NCBI GenBank assembly: GCA_013180625.2
Contig: SNVD02009724.1
Location: 186,001-250,000 of the forward strand
Direction of reading: 5' to 3'
DNA: 64,000 nucleotides
Source: Boswellia sacra
Taxonomy: Eukaryota; Streptophyta; Magnoliopsida; Sapindales; Burseraceae
The position numbers were made by a program, and so were the translations under genes. Under the pieces are notes generated by a model. The model was not told the DNA's origin and did not search any database. It was given only the letters and a program-made list of their open reading frames with translations. This document shows positions 1-12,100 of the stretch, in pieces. Numbering within the stretch: position 1 is the stretch's first letter; each line of letters starts with the position of its first letter.

Positions 1-1332
1 TAAGTGCCTCATGTCATGATTTTGTAGTTATATTTGAGACTTATCTATTTTATATTTGTGAGTTTGTGACAAATATTAGGTGGTTAACGGTTAAATTTTT
101 TGAATTATATGACAAATATTAGGTAATATTTGTGGGATTTCTACCCTCCAAATATGGTTTGAGGGGGAAAAAATATTATATAATACTAGGCTAGTTCAAA
201 TTAGCCTGGTATTATATAATATAATATTTTTTTAGGATTTATTAATATATTGTAATATTATATAATATATATACATAGATATATGTGGAAAATATATTAT
301 TTAGATGCTCAAACAAATATTAATTTATGAAAAAAGTATGCCTCAAAAAAAATCTCTACGTTCACATATTCAATACGGAAAAAAGTAGTAAGTTACAATA
401 TCATTTTCCAAAAGTAACTTGAATAAATGTACATCAACAACATATTCAATATTGACAATAAAAAGTATTTTTTTTGGTGATGCCCTGCAAAAAATAAAGA
501 AAAAAAAAGAATGAATAAGTCATTTTATTACAAGATTCACGAATTTACATAAACAACTGTAACATTAAGTAAATGACACAATTTCTAGTTGAAGTACTTC
601 ATGAATGAATCAAAAGTTTGCATATTCTAAAGAAATGAAATGTATAACTTAAATCAAAGTGTATACAGTTAGTTATACCTATGTAATTGCCTATCTACAG
701 CCCTAAACCATCCATTGCCCAGAATAAATAAAATAAGAAATCCATATACACAATCCCTTCTTCCTTGCTCATTTAATTAATAATGTGGAACAACAAACAA
801 TAGTCAAATATGAAGTTAACAATCACATCCAAACCTAGTGGAGAAAATTCATGCATTTGACTTTAAACTTGTATCGCTCACAATATTTTTGTAGAAGACA
901 ACACAAATAATCAGGGTATGCAAATTACAATAGATGATCAATGACATTACTATATCAAGATTAAGCACCCATTATTTGATTTTTACAATATTATTAAATG
1001 TTAGTAATATAACTTTCAGGTCACAACTCACAATTTTCTTTGCACATAACTATGATCACTATCAACACATTAGATTTCAAAATGATCACCACTTTAGCTC
1101 ATTACACGCTCCTAACAAGCAACAAAAAACCTAAGCTAGAAATTCTTGATAGAGTCAAAATCATCATGATTACAAAAAAATTTTCACCAGAAATTGAAAT
1201 CTCTCCAAAAATCAGAGTAGGAAAGCTAAACCAATGTCTTCATAGCCTCAAGAATCATAGTGATTGTGATAAAATGATTTGGCCATAAATATTGAACGTG
1301 ATATAAACAAATATATACCTTTGTAGTGTAGT
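1..1332. other. AT-rich intergenic DNA left of the CACTA element
   Basis: No gene is supported here; the short open frames look like chance frames in AT-rich DNA. The first 150 bases contain several copies of a TGACAAATATT-like motif close to GTGGG. This resembles the subterminal motifs near the CACTA-type ends at 2050 and 14711, so the edge of a related element may lie to the left. That link is inference. Confidence 0.5.
168..230. repeat. Small foldback (inverted repeat)
   Basis: Two arms of about 25 bases pair around a loop of roughly 8 bases. The left arm ends in ATACTAGGCTA and the right arm begins TAGCCTGGTAT, both continuing into an ATTATATAATA-rich stem. It could form a cruciform or a short RNA hairpin. 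No target-site duplication is evident. Confidence 0.6.
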
Positions 1333-2049
1333 CACTACAAGAAAAATGAGAATAGATGACTGACACTCTATGACAGAAATCGTTATATCATCAAAGGATG
1401 ATAGAATCATGATAGAATTATGATTCTGTCAGAAATTTAATGATGTAAATATGATACATTTTTTTGTCTATCAAGAATTGATGACAGAATAGTGATAGAA
1501 ATTAACTCTATGAAAAACTTTGTGAAAGAAATTTTTTATTGACCATGTTTGACCAATTTTTAAATTAATACTTTATTAATTAAAAACAAAACGCAGAGTT
1601 TTTGTGGTCAAATAATTTTCTTATTAAATATGCAAAATGAAACAAAATCCTTAGCTCTCCATTTTTAACTTTCCCTCGCCCTCTTTAACCCCTAGCCGCT
1701 CAAAGAAACTTGGTAAAAAACAGAATCTTTCGATTTCTAGCTTCCCTCTTCTCAGTCAATCACTTTCCCTTTCTATTCTATTTCACTTTTCCTTCGATCG
1801 CTCACTATTTCACTATTTCTTTTCTCATTCGATCATTCACTCCCAAAAACTCTCCATGGATATATCCTTTCATTCACTTTCAGGTCTGACTCTCGATTTT
1901 AGATCATCTTTTGATTGATTTCATCTTTCATGTTTTCATCTTGCTTTAATCGTCAACAAGCCAAATGCACAAACAAAGAAATCATGACCCGAAAGTTCTT
2001 CGTCGATAGTACCTGGAAATGCGTAAGTCTTGCTCTCTGTTTGTCCTCT

Positions 2050-2880
2050 CACTACAAGAATTTTTTGCATATTTGTCATTTTGTAAGTTTTTTAATTGGC
2101 GGTTTTTAAAAAAAGTGAGATGTATAACATAGGACTGGAAGTCAAGCCTGCCTATTCATCTTATTTGTCACTTTTCGTCTTTATTTAATCACATATTTAT
2201 CACATATTTATAAAAGTGTCACAAGTATATAAATATGTAATCCTTCCCTTTTCCCTCTCACATTTCCCTCTATTTTTTTCATTTCCGCTTATCTTTTCAT
2301 TTTTTTTCCTTTCAAGTATCTGAATATAATATTTTGAATTTCAATAAAACAAAAAAGTAAAAAAATATGAAAATAATGATTAAATAATATAATTTGATAT
2401 TTCAATTAAAATTAAAAGTTTTAAAATCCTTAAATAAAAGATAATATTATTGTATATATGAAAAAAATAAATTTTTAGATATTAATTTGTAGAAAAGTAA
2501 AATTTTAAATGTGGAAATTGTATTAAATAAATAAAATTATTTATAATTTAAAATTGATGAAAATCAAATTATTTAAATTTTTTGATAAAAATTAAGGAGT
2601 TAAGAATCTCAAACAAATTGTATTTTGAAAAAAATATAATATTTATGCTTAAGTAAAAATCTCAAATAATATAACATTTTTTGTCATATTAAAAAAATGG
2701 GGGGATAAATATGTAAAAGCAAGGAGAAGCCCTCCTTCATTTTTAGGTTCCCACTTATTCTATTTCACTTTCCCTCTCCGTCTTTACCTAACTCAACAAA
2801 AATTTCTTTCCTTCTCTCTTTCGATTACTTACACTTAAACCCAATTTACTCATCTCTCTCTCTCTCTCTCTCTCTATTTC
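2050..2880 (+). mobile_element. Second CACTA-type 5' terminus inside the larger element
   Basis: At 2050 the sequence reads CACTACAAGAATTTTTTGC, a second CACTA-family terminus. It is followed by TTTGTCA/GTGTCACAAG motifs, a GGGATAAATATGTAAAAGC block near 2701 and a CT-rich stretch with a (TC)n run at about 2853-2875. The terminus at 14711 on the other strand has the same layout, including a GGGACAAATATGTAAAAGC block. No matching 3' end was found between here and 9182, so this is probably a truncated or rearranged CACTA copy. Its right limit is not visible and the end given is approximate. Confidence 0.45.
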
Positions 2881-3307
2881 ACTTCCCCTCCTTCTATTTC
2901 AATATTTCGCTTTCTCTCATTCACATTTGCCACTCACTTCTTCATTCATGGCTCACTCCCTCATTCAGCCACTAACTTGTCAATCGGCTATTGAGTCATC
3001 AATTAGCTCCCTCATCCACTTCATGACTCGTCATTTATCATTAATCGCACGCTTGGTTTTGTTTTTATAGAAGAGAAATCAGCGACATGCAGAGGTGAAA
3101 TTTGTCTCAAGAAAACCATTTTTTTAACTAAAAAGCTTCGTTATTTCTGGTTCAAGTTCTCATCTTTCGTTGGATTCTTCTGGTACTTCGTGCTTTTCTC
3201 TTTATTTTGCTTTATGGGTATTGCTTAGAACTCGAATTTTTTTTTTTAGGTATTACAGATAACAAATCTGTTTGCTCTCTAAAGAGTATGAGACTCATGT
3301 TTCTTGT

Positions 3308-3985
3308 GACTCAGTCTTTGATCGATTTTTGAGCTTGGTTCGTAAAGAGGCTGTTGACTAGGTGTTCAAGGTGAAGGCATGCTTTGGCTTCACTGACTTG
3401 ACTATTGTGCTTGCTATCAACTACTTTGATAGGTTTGTTTCATGCTTTGAGTTTCAAAGGGACAAGCCATGGATGGGTCAGCTTATTGTTTTTGCTTGCA
3501 TTTCCTTGGTGCCAAAGTGGACAAGACAAAAATGCCGCTCCTTTTGGACCTGCAGGTATGAATTTTATAAAGTTGCGATCTTTATGTTTGTCAAAATGCC
3601 ATCATTTTCTTGTATTGCTGAACTTTATACTGATTTCTTAATATGGGTTTCTTGTGTTGTGTTGTTTAGAATCATTTTTGGCTTCTCATTATGGGGTTTT
3701 CTGCTATGTTTATTTGTGTGCTTCTTGTTATTTTCTCAGTCGTAAATGAGGGTCCTTTTTTGTGTGTTGGATAATTTTGTTTAGGTGGAGGAATTGAAAT
3801 ATGTTTTTGAGGCAAGTACTATATTGAAAATGGAGCTTCTAGTACTGTCTACTCTTCAATGGAGGATGAATCTAGTGACACCAATTTCTTTCTTTTATCA
3901 CATTGTGAGAAGGTTGGGTCGAAGACTCACTTCCATTGGGAGTTTCTATGTAGGTGTGAGTGTTTGCTTCTCTCTGTCATTATTG
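3308..3985 (+). pseudogene. Captured D3-type cyclin fragment (two exons, broken)
   Basis: The first piece (to 3555) encodes a D-type cyclin box resembling plant CYCD3: LVRKEAVD, stop, VFKVKACFGFTDLT, then INYFDRF and FQRDKPWMGQL. After a 1-base frame change it continues AKVDKTKMPLLLDLQ. A GT-AG intron follows (3556-3784), and the second piece begins VEELKYVFEAS and continues LVLSTLQWRMN. A second frame change leads to KTHFHWEFL and RCECLLLSVII, ending at a GTAAG donor. The position of the intron after LLLDLQ matches what I recall of CYCD3 genes. D3 cyclins partner CDKA at G1/S. The TAG at 3359-3361 and two frame changes exclude a working cyclin. The captured region lacks the N-terminal retinoblastoma-binding part and the C-terminal half. 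Confidence 0.85.
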
Positions 3986-4746
3986 GTAAGAAATCTATCT
4001 CTCTCTTTTTTTTAAACCTTTTATTTGGATTTTAATATTGTATATGAAAGGTTCTTTGTTGTCTCTGTTTTGATCTGTTTCTAGTTTATAAAAGTTGCAT
4101 TCAATTTTGATTTTTTTATCTTGATTTTTTAGCTTAGATTTGACTTCTTTCGTATCATTTTCTATTATATGTAATGTGTTGATCTCTTACACTTGGATTT
4201 ATTTTGAAGAGTTACTAATTGATTTTATGTTTGTCAATATTTTACAGCTCGAAGGAGAGACCTACCCTTGGGTGAGTTTTATTTATTACATATGCTTATA
4301 TTATATTGATGGAATTTATGTCAAATCTAGTAATTGATTGAATACTATTGTTAGCTTTTGTGCAATTTTTTTTTGTTTGCAATTTGTTTTTGAATATTAT
4401 TCTGTAAATAGCTCACTAAATATAATTTGTTTTTATGATTCAAGGTACAATTGAAGTTACATTCAAAGCTAATCCTATGTCATGAGGCAGGCAGGACATT
4501 TGTCAAGTAAAGGTAAGGGTGACTCCAAATTTTATTATTTTTATTATTATCATTATTTATATTAAAGTTTTACTTATAATTTTTGTTGCATGTATAAAGT
4601 TTTAACATGTAAGTTATGGAACAAGCCTTTAATTTTCAAATGATTCATGACTGGAAAAACTATGATGGACTTGAGGTTATGGACATTGAAATATTCTTTT
4701 GTCATTTTACTTTTTAAGACCTTAATTTTGAAAACATATAATGCAG

Positions 4747-4896
4747 CCATACTTACACGAATCTAAACATTTGCATGCACTAAGAAGAGCTAGAAGATGT
4801 AGGGGTCAGTTTTTCAATTCAAAGTACTCTGATAACAAACAGACAAAGGTGGCATCAACTGACAAATCACCACCTAAGATCAATCTCAACCTTTGA
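4747..4896 (+). pseudogene. Captured NF-YA (CCAAT-binding factor) exon fragment
   Basis: Directly after an AG acceptor the frame reads PYLHESKHLHALRRARRCRG, then QFFNSK, and runs 49 codons to TGA. This is the DNA-binding half of the NF-YA/HAP2 core, whose usual form is PYLHESRH..HAxRRARGxGGRF. NF-YA normally joins the NF-YB/NF-YC dimer to bind CCAAT boxes. The subunit-association helix that should lie upstream is missing. Two glycines of the GxGGRF turn are changed (RCRGQF). It lies between the cyclin and kinesin pieces on the same strand within the CACTA element. It is a gene remnant, not a complete factor. Confidence 0.8.
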
Positions 4897-5142
4897 TAAA
4901 TGTGGTATGTACATTGCTAGTGAGAAAGCTTTATTTTTTATTTCTATTTGTTGGTTTTCTTTTCTTATGAAAGTACTAAGTATACTACTTATATATTCCA
5001 ATTTTTTGCAAAATTAGGTTTAATATTTTGCTTTGCTTTATTTTTTTAACCAACCAAAATCACGCAGAGCAGAATATACTAGACATTAAACTTCCTGTAC
5101 ACCTTCTCACATGGGGCAAGATCTGGATGAAATTATTTTGTA

Positions 5143-5236
5143 AAGTTGAGAGTGGATTTGATTTCGCTGCAAGATGGAACAACTGTGGAAGTGAAAATGA
5201 TTGCTACCACTTTGAATGAAGCTGATGTGCCTTAGG
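5143..5236 (+). other. Possible fourth captured coding fragment, unidentified
   Basis: One frame reads KLRVDLISLQDGTTVEVKMI then ATTLNEADVP before a stop. It stays open for about 30 codons with a protein-like composition, and lies between the NF-YA and kinesin pieces. I do not recognise the family. It could be another captured exon or a chance frame. Confidence 0.25.
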
Positions 5237-5621
5237 AGGACTTTGTGAGCTAGTATTCTTCAGTTCTGTTATTGCATTCTTATAGATTGAATTGAATGAA
5301 TTTCTTTGTTATGAGTCACTCTTGAATTGGATCTAAAATAGTGATTTTTGATGTGGGTATCGATTTGTTACCATGTTAAAGGGAAAAAGAAGATTTTTTT
5401 TTCTGGATGCAAATAGTATAAGTTCTTATTGCGGAAGAAGTTGACATTGTAGAGAATTTATGATGTTAGGGTTTAAGTTGTTGTTATCCAGCTTTGTTGG
5501 TTTGGATACTTTTTTGCTTGATGGTTGGAGTTGACATTGTAGACGTGGCCTTTCACCAAGTTTAGATTATACATGATATACGGTATTATACTTATGATTT
5601 TGGGATCTGTTCATGTTGTAG

Positions 5622-6995
5622 GTTCAGTTGCAGCATAAGATAAAACAAGAGGCAAAGCAATTTCGACAATGGAAGGCTTTTAAAGAAAAGGAATTGCTTC
5701 AGGTGATTAATTAACAACACTTGTATTTTTATATTTTTAAATACTTTCAGTTGCACAAGGAATTGTAATTGTAGCTCAAAATTATGAAGTCCATTTATTT
5801 TAGAAAGATTTGTTCTGCTTGTGCTTTGGAAAATTTATTATGTGCTTAACGACACATTTTGAGGGATTCTTAATCAATGCTTAATTACATGTTCTAGTAA
5901 ACAGGACCAGATTTTTCTGTACTCTTTAAAGGAGATGCTAAACCTTACCATAATTTTTAAGTAAAGTTAGTCTTTTCTTCTCCTTTCTTTATGTGCAAAA
6001 ATAAGTTTGTGTCTATAGAAACTTTTTTACTTGAAAATATGTATTTGTTTAAATTGAAAATGATAGAAATTTAACTATTCAATCCTGAGTTTATATATAT
6101 AGTGGATGAGATACATTTCTCTTTAATATGTTCCATGCTGCATTTCATATCTTATCCAACTATTCTTTCTGAGGGTTCCAGAAATTCTTATTCCTTAAAC
6201 AACTGTCAGTTTATTACATTTCCTTAGCTTTGTTTTTGCCCTTCCAATGCCTCTTAATAATACTTGAACCATGTTGATATAGCTATTACATGCATAATTT
6301 TTTTATACTTCTTTCTGAGGGTTCCAGAAATTCTTATTCCTTAAACAACTGTCAGTTTATTACATTTCCTTAGCTTTGTTTTTGCCCTTCCAATGCCTCT
6401 TAATAATACTTGAACCATGTTGATATAGCTATTACATGCATAATTTTTTTATACTTCTAATTGTTGTGATGTTTGAAATTTCATTGATCAATAGAGCATG
6501 CCTACTTTTATATTGTATTTTTCATTTGCAAATATTCTTCTAGACCATTGCTTTTATTTTGATATCTGCTAAGCAGCTCAAGAAGGAAGGAGAAATGAAT
6601 ATGAATGACATAAACTTAAGGCCATGAGTCAACGGCAAAAAATGGTGAGAGTTATGTCTTGGAATTGTTTTGTTATGAGAAGAAGAACAAGAAAAATAAA
6701 AAAATAAAAATAAAAACCTCAGTTCCACACAATGAAATTAGAGATCCAACTTTTAGCATGGAATTCTCAAAGGTGACACCACTAAGGCAGAGTAGAGGAA
6801 GCCTTTTCTACCAAAACAACTTAATCAAACCTAAGTTTTTACTTTGCATGGCATGCCAATTCAGTGTAACTTCTTCTCGTCCAATAGATACAGCTACAAA
6901 AATTTGTACTGCTCCCAATCATTCATTCTTGTCTTGCAGTTTCTTCAAAGGAAGACCGAAGAGGCAGCAATGGGAGGAGTTTTGCCGGATATTTG
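5622..6995 (+). pseudogene. Captured KIN-4/FRA1-type kinesin coiled-coil exons (broken)
   Basis: Three exon-like pieces with splice borders match the coiled-coil part of plant KIN-4 (FRA1-type) kinesins. Piece 1, 5622-5702, reads VQLQHKIKQEAKQFRQWKAF then KEKELLQ, between a TAG acceptor and a GTGATT donor. Piece 2, from about 6573, reads QLKKEG, then after a frame change RNEYE, a TGA, and HKLKAMSQRQKMV before GTGAGA. Piece 3, from 6940, reads FLQRKTEEAAM before diverging. KIN-4 motors move along cortical or phragmoplast microtubules. The motor domain is absent here, and the stop and frame change rule out a functional protein. A 146-bp tandem duplication lies in the intron between pieces 1 and 2. 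Confidence 0.82.
6163..6454. repeat. Perfect two-copy 146-bp tandem duplication
   Basis: The segment starting TTCTTTCTGAGGGTTCC at 6163 repeats with a period of 146 bases from 6309. No differences between the copies were seen by eye. It lies in intron-like DNA of the kinesin fragment. The identity implies a recent duplication or an assembly artefact. Confidence 0.88.
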
Positions 6996-7410
6996 CTGAA
7001 AATGGGAGGAGTTCTACTGGGGATTTTATTGAGAATACGGAAGGAGTTATGTTGGTTTAGCTAGTTCAATATAAAATATTTGCTCTTGGTTGCTAAAATT
7101 TGTCATGTGAACTTTAAATCTAATTTGTTTAGCTGTCGTTTGTTGTTGTTTTTGGATTTGAATTAGAATCACAGTTTGTTGTTGATAATTATTAATGGTT
7201 TAGCTTATATATTGGTAATGATATACTTGATCCATAGAACTTGTTCTATATATTGTTATGTGGATCTCGTTAGTATAAAGTGTTGTTGGACTCAATTGGA
7301 TGTGCACTTTAATTTTTAGTTCATAGTAAATTTGTAAATGAAATTTAGATACAAGAATGCATAAATTAAATAAAAAAATCATAGTTCTACATAACTAAAT
7401 TTAAATATTG

Positions 7411-8800
7411 TGATGCGTTCGAAACTAGCAAGTATATACTAGTCGCATAAGTAATAAAGTGATGAGTAAGATATCGTTCCCACGAGGATTGATTCTAATT
7501 GAATTTGTTATTTTCCAGCAACAATAAATTAAATAAGGGGGGTTTTGTTGAATGATTAACTAAATGAACTAAGAATGCAAATGAAGAATAACAAAACAGA
7601 AAGTTAATTTGAGTGAAAAATCAATGAGAGAAATTTGGTTAAGGGATCCTTCTCTACCACAAGATATGGATTTGCGAATTAATCACAGAATTGTCATCCA
7701 ATTACACCATTGAAATTATCAACCGTAGATAACAACAAGCTCTGTTATCCCAATCTTTCCTTACTTTGTTGTTAAATAAAATAGGCTCTTTACTTAATCT
7801 CTATCCATTAAACAACCTAGAACAAGCTCTCTAAATTTAATTCAATGGATGCATTATGAAAAGAAAGACAGGTTGATCTAAGCAATAAACACACAAGCTC
7901 GGATTATTTAACTTAGGTTATATTCTCCAATTGCAATCTCTGATCACAATTTTGCTACTAATGATTAGAAATTCAAGACAATTACGGATCAAGATTTCTA
8001 GTCTAGCAATAGACATTACAACCAGATTATATTCAGTTGGCCACTCAAATACAATCAGCAAGCAATCATAAGCATTAAATATGGGAAATACAAGCAACTT
8101 CAATTAGAGAATTGGATAACAATTCCTTACACAATCAACTTACAAAAACCATATCAGGGGCTTTGAAATCACCCTCAACCAATTCAGATTCAGTTACACA
8201 TGTTTAAGAACGTGGTAAATACAATACAACATGGAGACATTCCAGAAAATGAAAGGGAAGGGAAAAACTTAGCAAATTTGATGTAATTCTCTTTGGATTG
8301 TAGTTCTTCCTCTTTCCAAGCTTCCTTTCTCCTTCAAGAACTCCAAGAGATGAAAGAATTCCAGAGCTTCAGCCTCCACCACGTTCTCCCCTCTTCAAGT
8401 TATGAAATAAAACCCTAAAATGTGTTTAAATACTCTGCTGTCATAACATGCTACAGTGTTGTATGGAATTATATTTCTACACTTCTCACACTGTTTTGAT
8501 TACAACTTTCGGTACACTGAATGGATTCATAAACCGTAAATTTCTCCAAAAAGTAGACTTCGAGAGCTTTTCAACGGTATATGATATGTCATCGGGTTCA
8601 TTGTATATCAATACAATTAAATCCGAGAAGATGGCTGACTAGCAGAGGTGAAAATGAAGGGTTTTACTCTATTTTTGTGCAAGTTGCTCCAAAACTCCTA
8701 CAGACATCAAAACCACACAAAAACATAAAAATACCAAGGAATATAGCAAAAAAACATGGACGAATTGATATGAAAATGATATATAAATAGACACTTATCA
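7411..8800. mobile_element. Solo LTR of an LTR retrotransposon nested in the CACTA element
   Basis: The segment starts TGATGCGTTCG and ends ACTTATCA, giving TGAT/ATCA terminal inverted bases. It is flanked by identical 5-bp repeats TATTG (7406-7410 and 8801-8805). An ATCGTTCCCACGAGGATTG block sits about 60 bases from the left end; I recall it from other plant repeats. No second LTR, primer site or gag/pol frame accompanies it. The 1390-bp unit is best read as a solo LTR left by LTR-LTR recombination. It inserted after the CACTA element or its host copy. Confidence 0.72.
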
Positions 8801-9185
8801 TATTGTGACAAAAAATATCAATCATAAATTCTGTCACAAACAACATAATTTACACATAAAAAATTAACCACTAATTTTTGTGCAAAAATTTTCTGCCAAA
8901 ATTAAATTTGAATCTAGAAAAAAAAATCAATTTTGCCACCAAAATATTCAAATTTAAAAAAAATTTTGATTTCTCGTCAAAAAAAACTAAAGAAATTAAT
9001 TAAAAAATTAATTTTCTAATGTGATAGACTTATGACATGCAAAAACTATCACGAAACTAATGACATATTTTTTCTCTATCATGAATGAGTGATAGTGACA
9101 TAGATGATTGATAGATTTTTTATCATCCACCCCCGTTTATGACTGTTTATTCCCGTCATCTATTCTCATTTTTCTTGTAGTGAGT

Positions 9186-12100
9186 CATTTTTCACTTGTA
9201 GGACCAATTTCCTTTTCTCCTGAAGATGCAAAAAATAAAATCAATTCAATGATGACGAAAAGATATAAATTGGACTAATAGAATCAAGGAGTAATATGCA
9301 ATTAATATTATACCTGTACAAAATCTTTGATTAAAAATTCTGAAGTTGTTAGAGTAATGCAAATGTACGTGTGTAGAGCCATACATATTTGAACCACATT
9401 AAAAGAACTAAGTGGCAGAGTTTATAAACACATAAGTAAAGAACCGATTATATATGAAAGTAAATAAGTTAATATAAGCAAATACATATTTGTACCATCC
9501 TTTGTGCTATATTCAAAGTAAAGAACTAAGTACAAAGTTTGAATGCTTCCAAAATCCTAGTCAGTATCTATTCATGTTGTATGTCCACACCAAAAAGGTC
9601 TCCCCAAAAATGAATCAACCTACATCAGTATCTATTTATGTTGTTATATCCTTTGAATCATCTTCCACAAAATAAACCAAAAAGTCAGAATTTAACACAA
9701 AATGATCAAAGTTATGAACATAACTCCAATCTTTGAAATTAAGGAATATGCGCAAAACCAGGTCTTTCTTCTATAATTTTGTGTGATTACATGCAATAAT
9801 TGCAGAGAGAACATTATAACTAATAGCATAGAATCAAAGTCATGTAAGCCATTATCACTATTGCAGAATTTAAAGGAAATCGAAGATAGAAAAAGAACTC
9901 TAAAAATTAATGATCGCTTTCTTGCAGTACTTTATCACCTCTTTCTATCCTTCACAAGCTACTTTGGGAGTATTAAATTGAGTAATGTGTTTTTATGAAG
10001 TGAGATATTGAAATTTGGCTTCCAGATAATTGACGGATGGAGGGTTGATCAAGAAGGATCAAAATTTTCAAGCCCGATTTATTTTATAAATAAGCGAAAA
10101 ATTATGTAACTGACAAAATTTAAGAGAGTTATGGTAAGAAATTTTGAATGATTTACAATGTGAAAACAAGTTAGCAAAGGTTGGATGTTATTCAATTCTT
10201 TCATCACACCATGGAAGAAAAATTAAAAGAAAGGACGAAAGTGTTGCAATAGCAATGAAATTGTTTACTTATCTAAGAATTTCTCCACAAATAAAACAAC
10301 AAGAAATTACGAGATGAAATACCAGATATCACAACAGCATTAAAAAAACATTGAAAGCTTCCATTTTTTCATAATTTGATGACCATAGTTCATGCAAACA
10401 GAGGATTGATATGAGAAACAACTAAAAATGCTAGACTAGATACATAAAAGAACAATTAAAAAGAAAGAGAGAGAGAATAAATAAAGTAAAAAGTAAAAGA
10501 GAAAGACTGCTATTCTAAGCTAATGTTCTGTTGTTTTTGAATAGCCTACACTTTTTTGGGATCTTTCGTGTCTTTTGCCATCCTTCTAAGGGGGTAATCT
10601 AACACTTTTATGGATCTGTGATCGACCTTTGTATTTTATCCTTCTTTTAATATAAATTTGAGTTTCCTCCAAGAGAGAGAGACATAGAGAGAGATATTGA
10701 ATCAACAATTTCAGTCATTAACAAAATCCAGAACCATTTATGTGCTGAAAAGGATAGACTATTACAACAAGCAGTATTACTAGAAGAGGATGGTTTGATT
10801 ACACACTCAATATTTTATTAAAGGTTCCAGCTACCTTGACATGACATATCTATGGAAGAAACTGATATACACAGAAGACATGAGCTGAAGGCTTAAAATG
10901 GAACACCAAAACCACACTGCTTGCAAACATAGTTTAATAGTTTTGCAGAACTACCACAGTGTATGTTCTAATTAAACCAAGTTTCCAAAATTAAGCTTAA
11001 AAGTATGATGCTAAGCAAGTGTACAGGATACAGCTTGCACAAAAAATATATGGAATCATCGTATTTAACTAATAGGACAACACAATCATTTGCATATTTG
11101 AGTATCCAAGTACATATCACACAAATGTCATTTTATAACATAAGTAAAAAGGGGTGGTCATTCATCATTCAGTTAGCTAATAATGTATTGCCAATAATAA
11201 TGTTCCGACATCTGGTTTTTCTTTCAAATTATCAAGAATCCATTCCAGTTGTTTCGTGAGAAAAGAAACCAACAGATGTAAAGTTATTTATGTATTATGA
11301 TAGCAAAAGTGACAATACGTAATAGGTTTTTATGAACTTATAAATTCAAGCATATTTTTACTAACCTCCCAAGTAAAATAATCTTACCTCCAACCATTTT
11401 CAGTAGCTACTCTTAAGAAAATTTAATTGATTATAGAAAAAGAATTCAAGAACCGTTCATGGTACCCAAGCATTCATGATTCAAATCAGAACAAAGTTTC
11501 AAAAAGTTCAGGCTTTCTTCCTTGGCCCATTATGACAAAAGCAAAATACAGATGTCATATGCCAACACTCATGTGGGAATTATTCTCTAGGAGGTATAAG
11601 GCAGTGTTTGTTTCTATATCCAAAAAATATTTTCTGACGACATAAATTTACCAATACATTTTAAATCAATATCAACCACATATCATTTTCTAAATTAAAA
11701 AAAAATTAAAACCAACCACATATTCTTTTCAAATTTTGAAAACAAATGCTTCAAATACTCAAATAAACACACCCTAAACTTCCACTATTTTGTTTTTTTG
11801 GTAAACCTCAATTAACGAATACCTCAACTTCCAAATTGTAAATTTTTCCAAATTTGGAAGAATGAAATCTTAGATTTGCACAGATTAATAAGTAAACCTT
11901 TTACATATACTGTATTAACCATTAGTTGGCATGTCATAATAGTTGGATTTATATAAGGGTAAAACTAAGTGGATTATGAATGTGAGGAAATAGCAGAGAT
12001 AGAGAAACAAACTGATCGTTTTGTGGCAGTATTCAGCAGAATTCACGATATAACAAATCAACTTTTCATCCTTGTCAGATGTCTTCTCAAGATTATCATA

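Larger units (their letters stand above)
1333..9182 (+). mobile_element. CACTA (En/Spm) DNA transposon with captured host gene pieces
   Basis: The left end begins CACTACAAGAAAAATGAG and the right end is its inverse complement. The terminal match covers 28 bases. Both ends are flanked by the 3-bp target-site duplication AGT (1330-1332 and 9183-9185), the hallmark of CACTA elements. Subterminal regions at both ends carry many GATAG/CTATC motifs (about 1360-1500 and 9020-9125), the usual transposase-binding layout. No TNP1 or TNP2 transposase frame was found, so it looks non-autonomous. Inside are CT-rich leader-like DNA, degenerate exon pieces of a D3 cyclin, an NF-YA factor and a KIN-4 kinesin, and a solo LTR. 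This makes it a Pack-CACTA-type (transduplicating) element. Confidence 0.92.
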
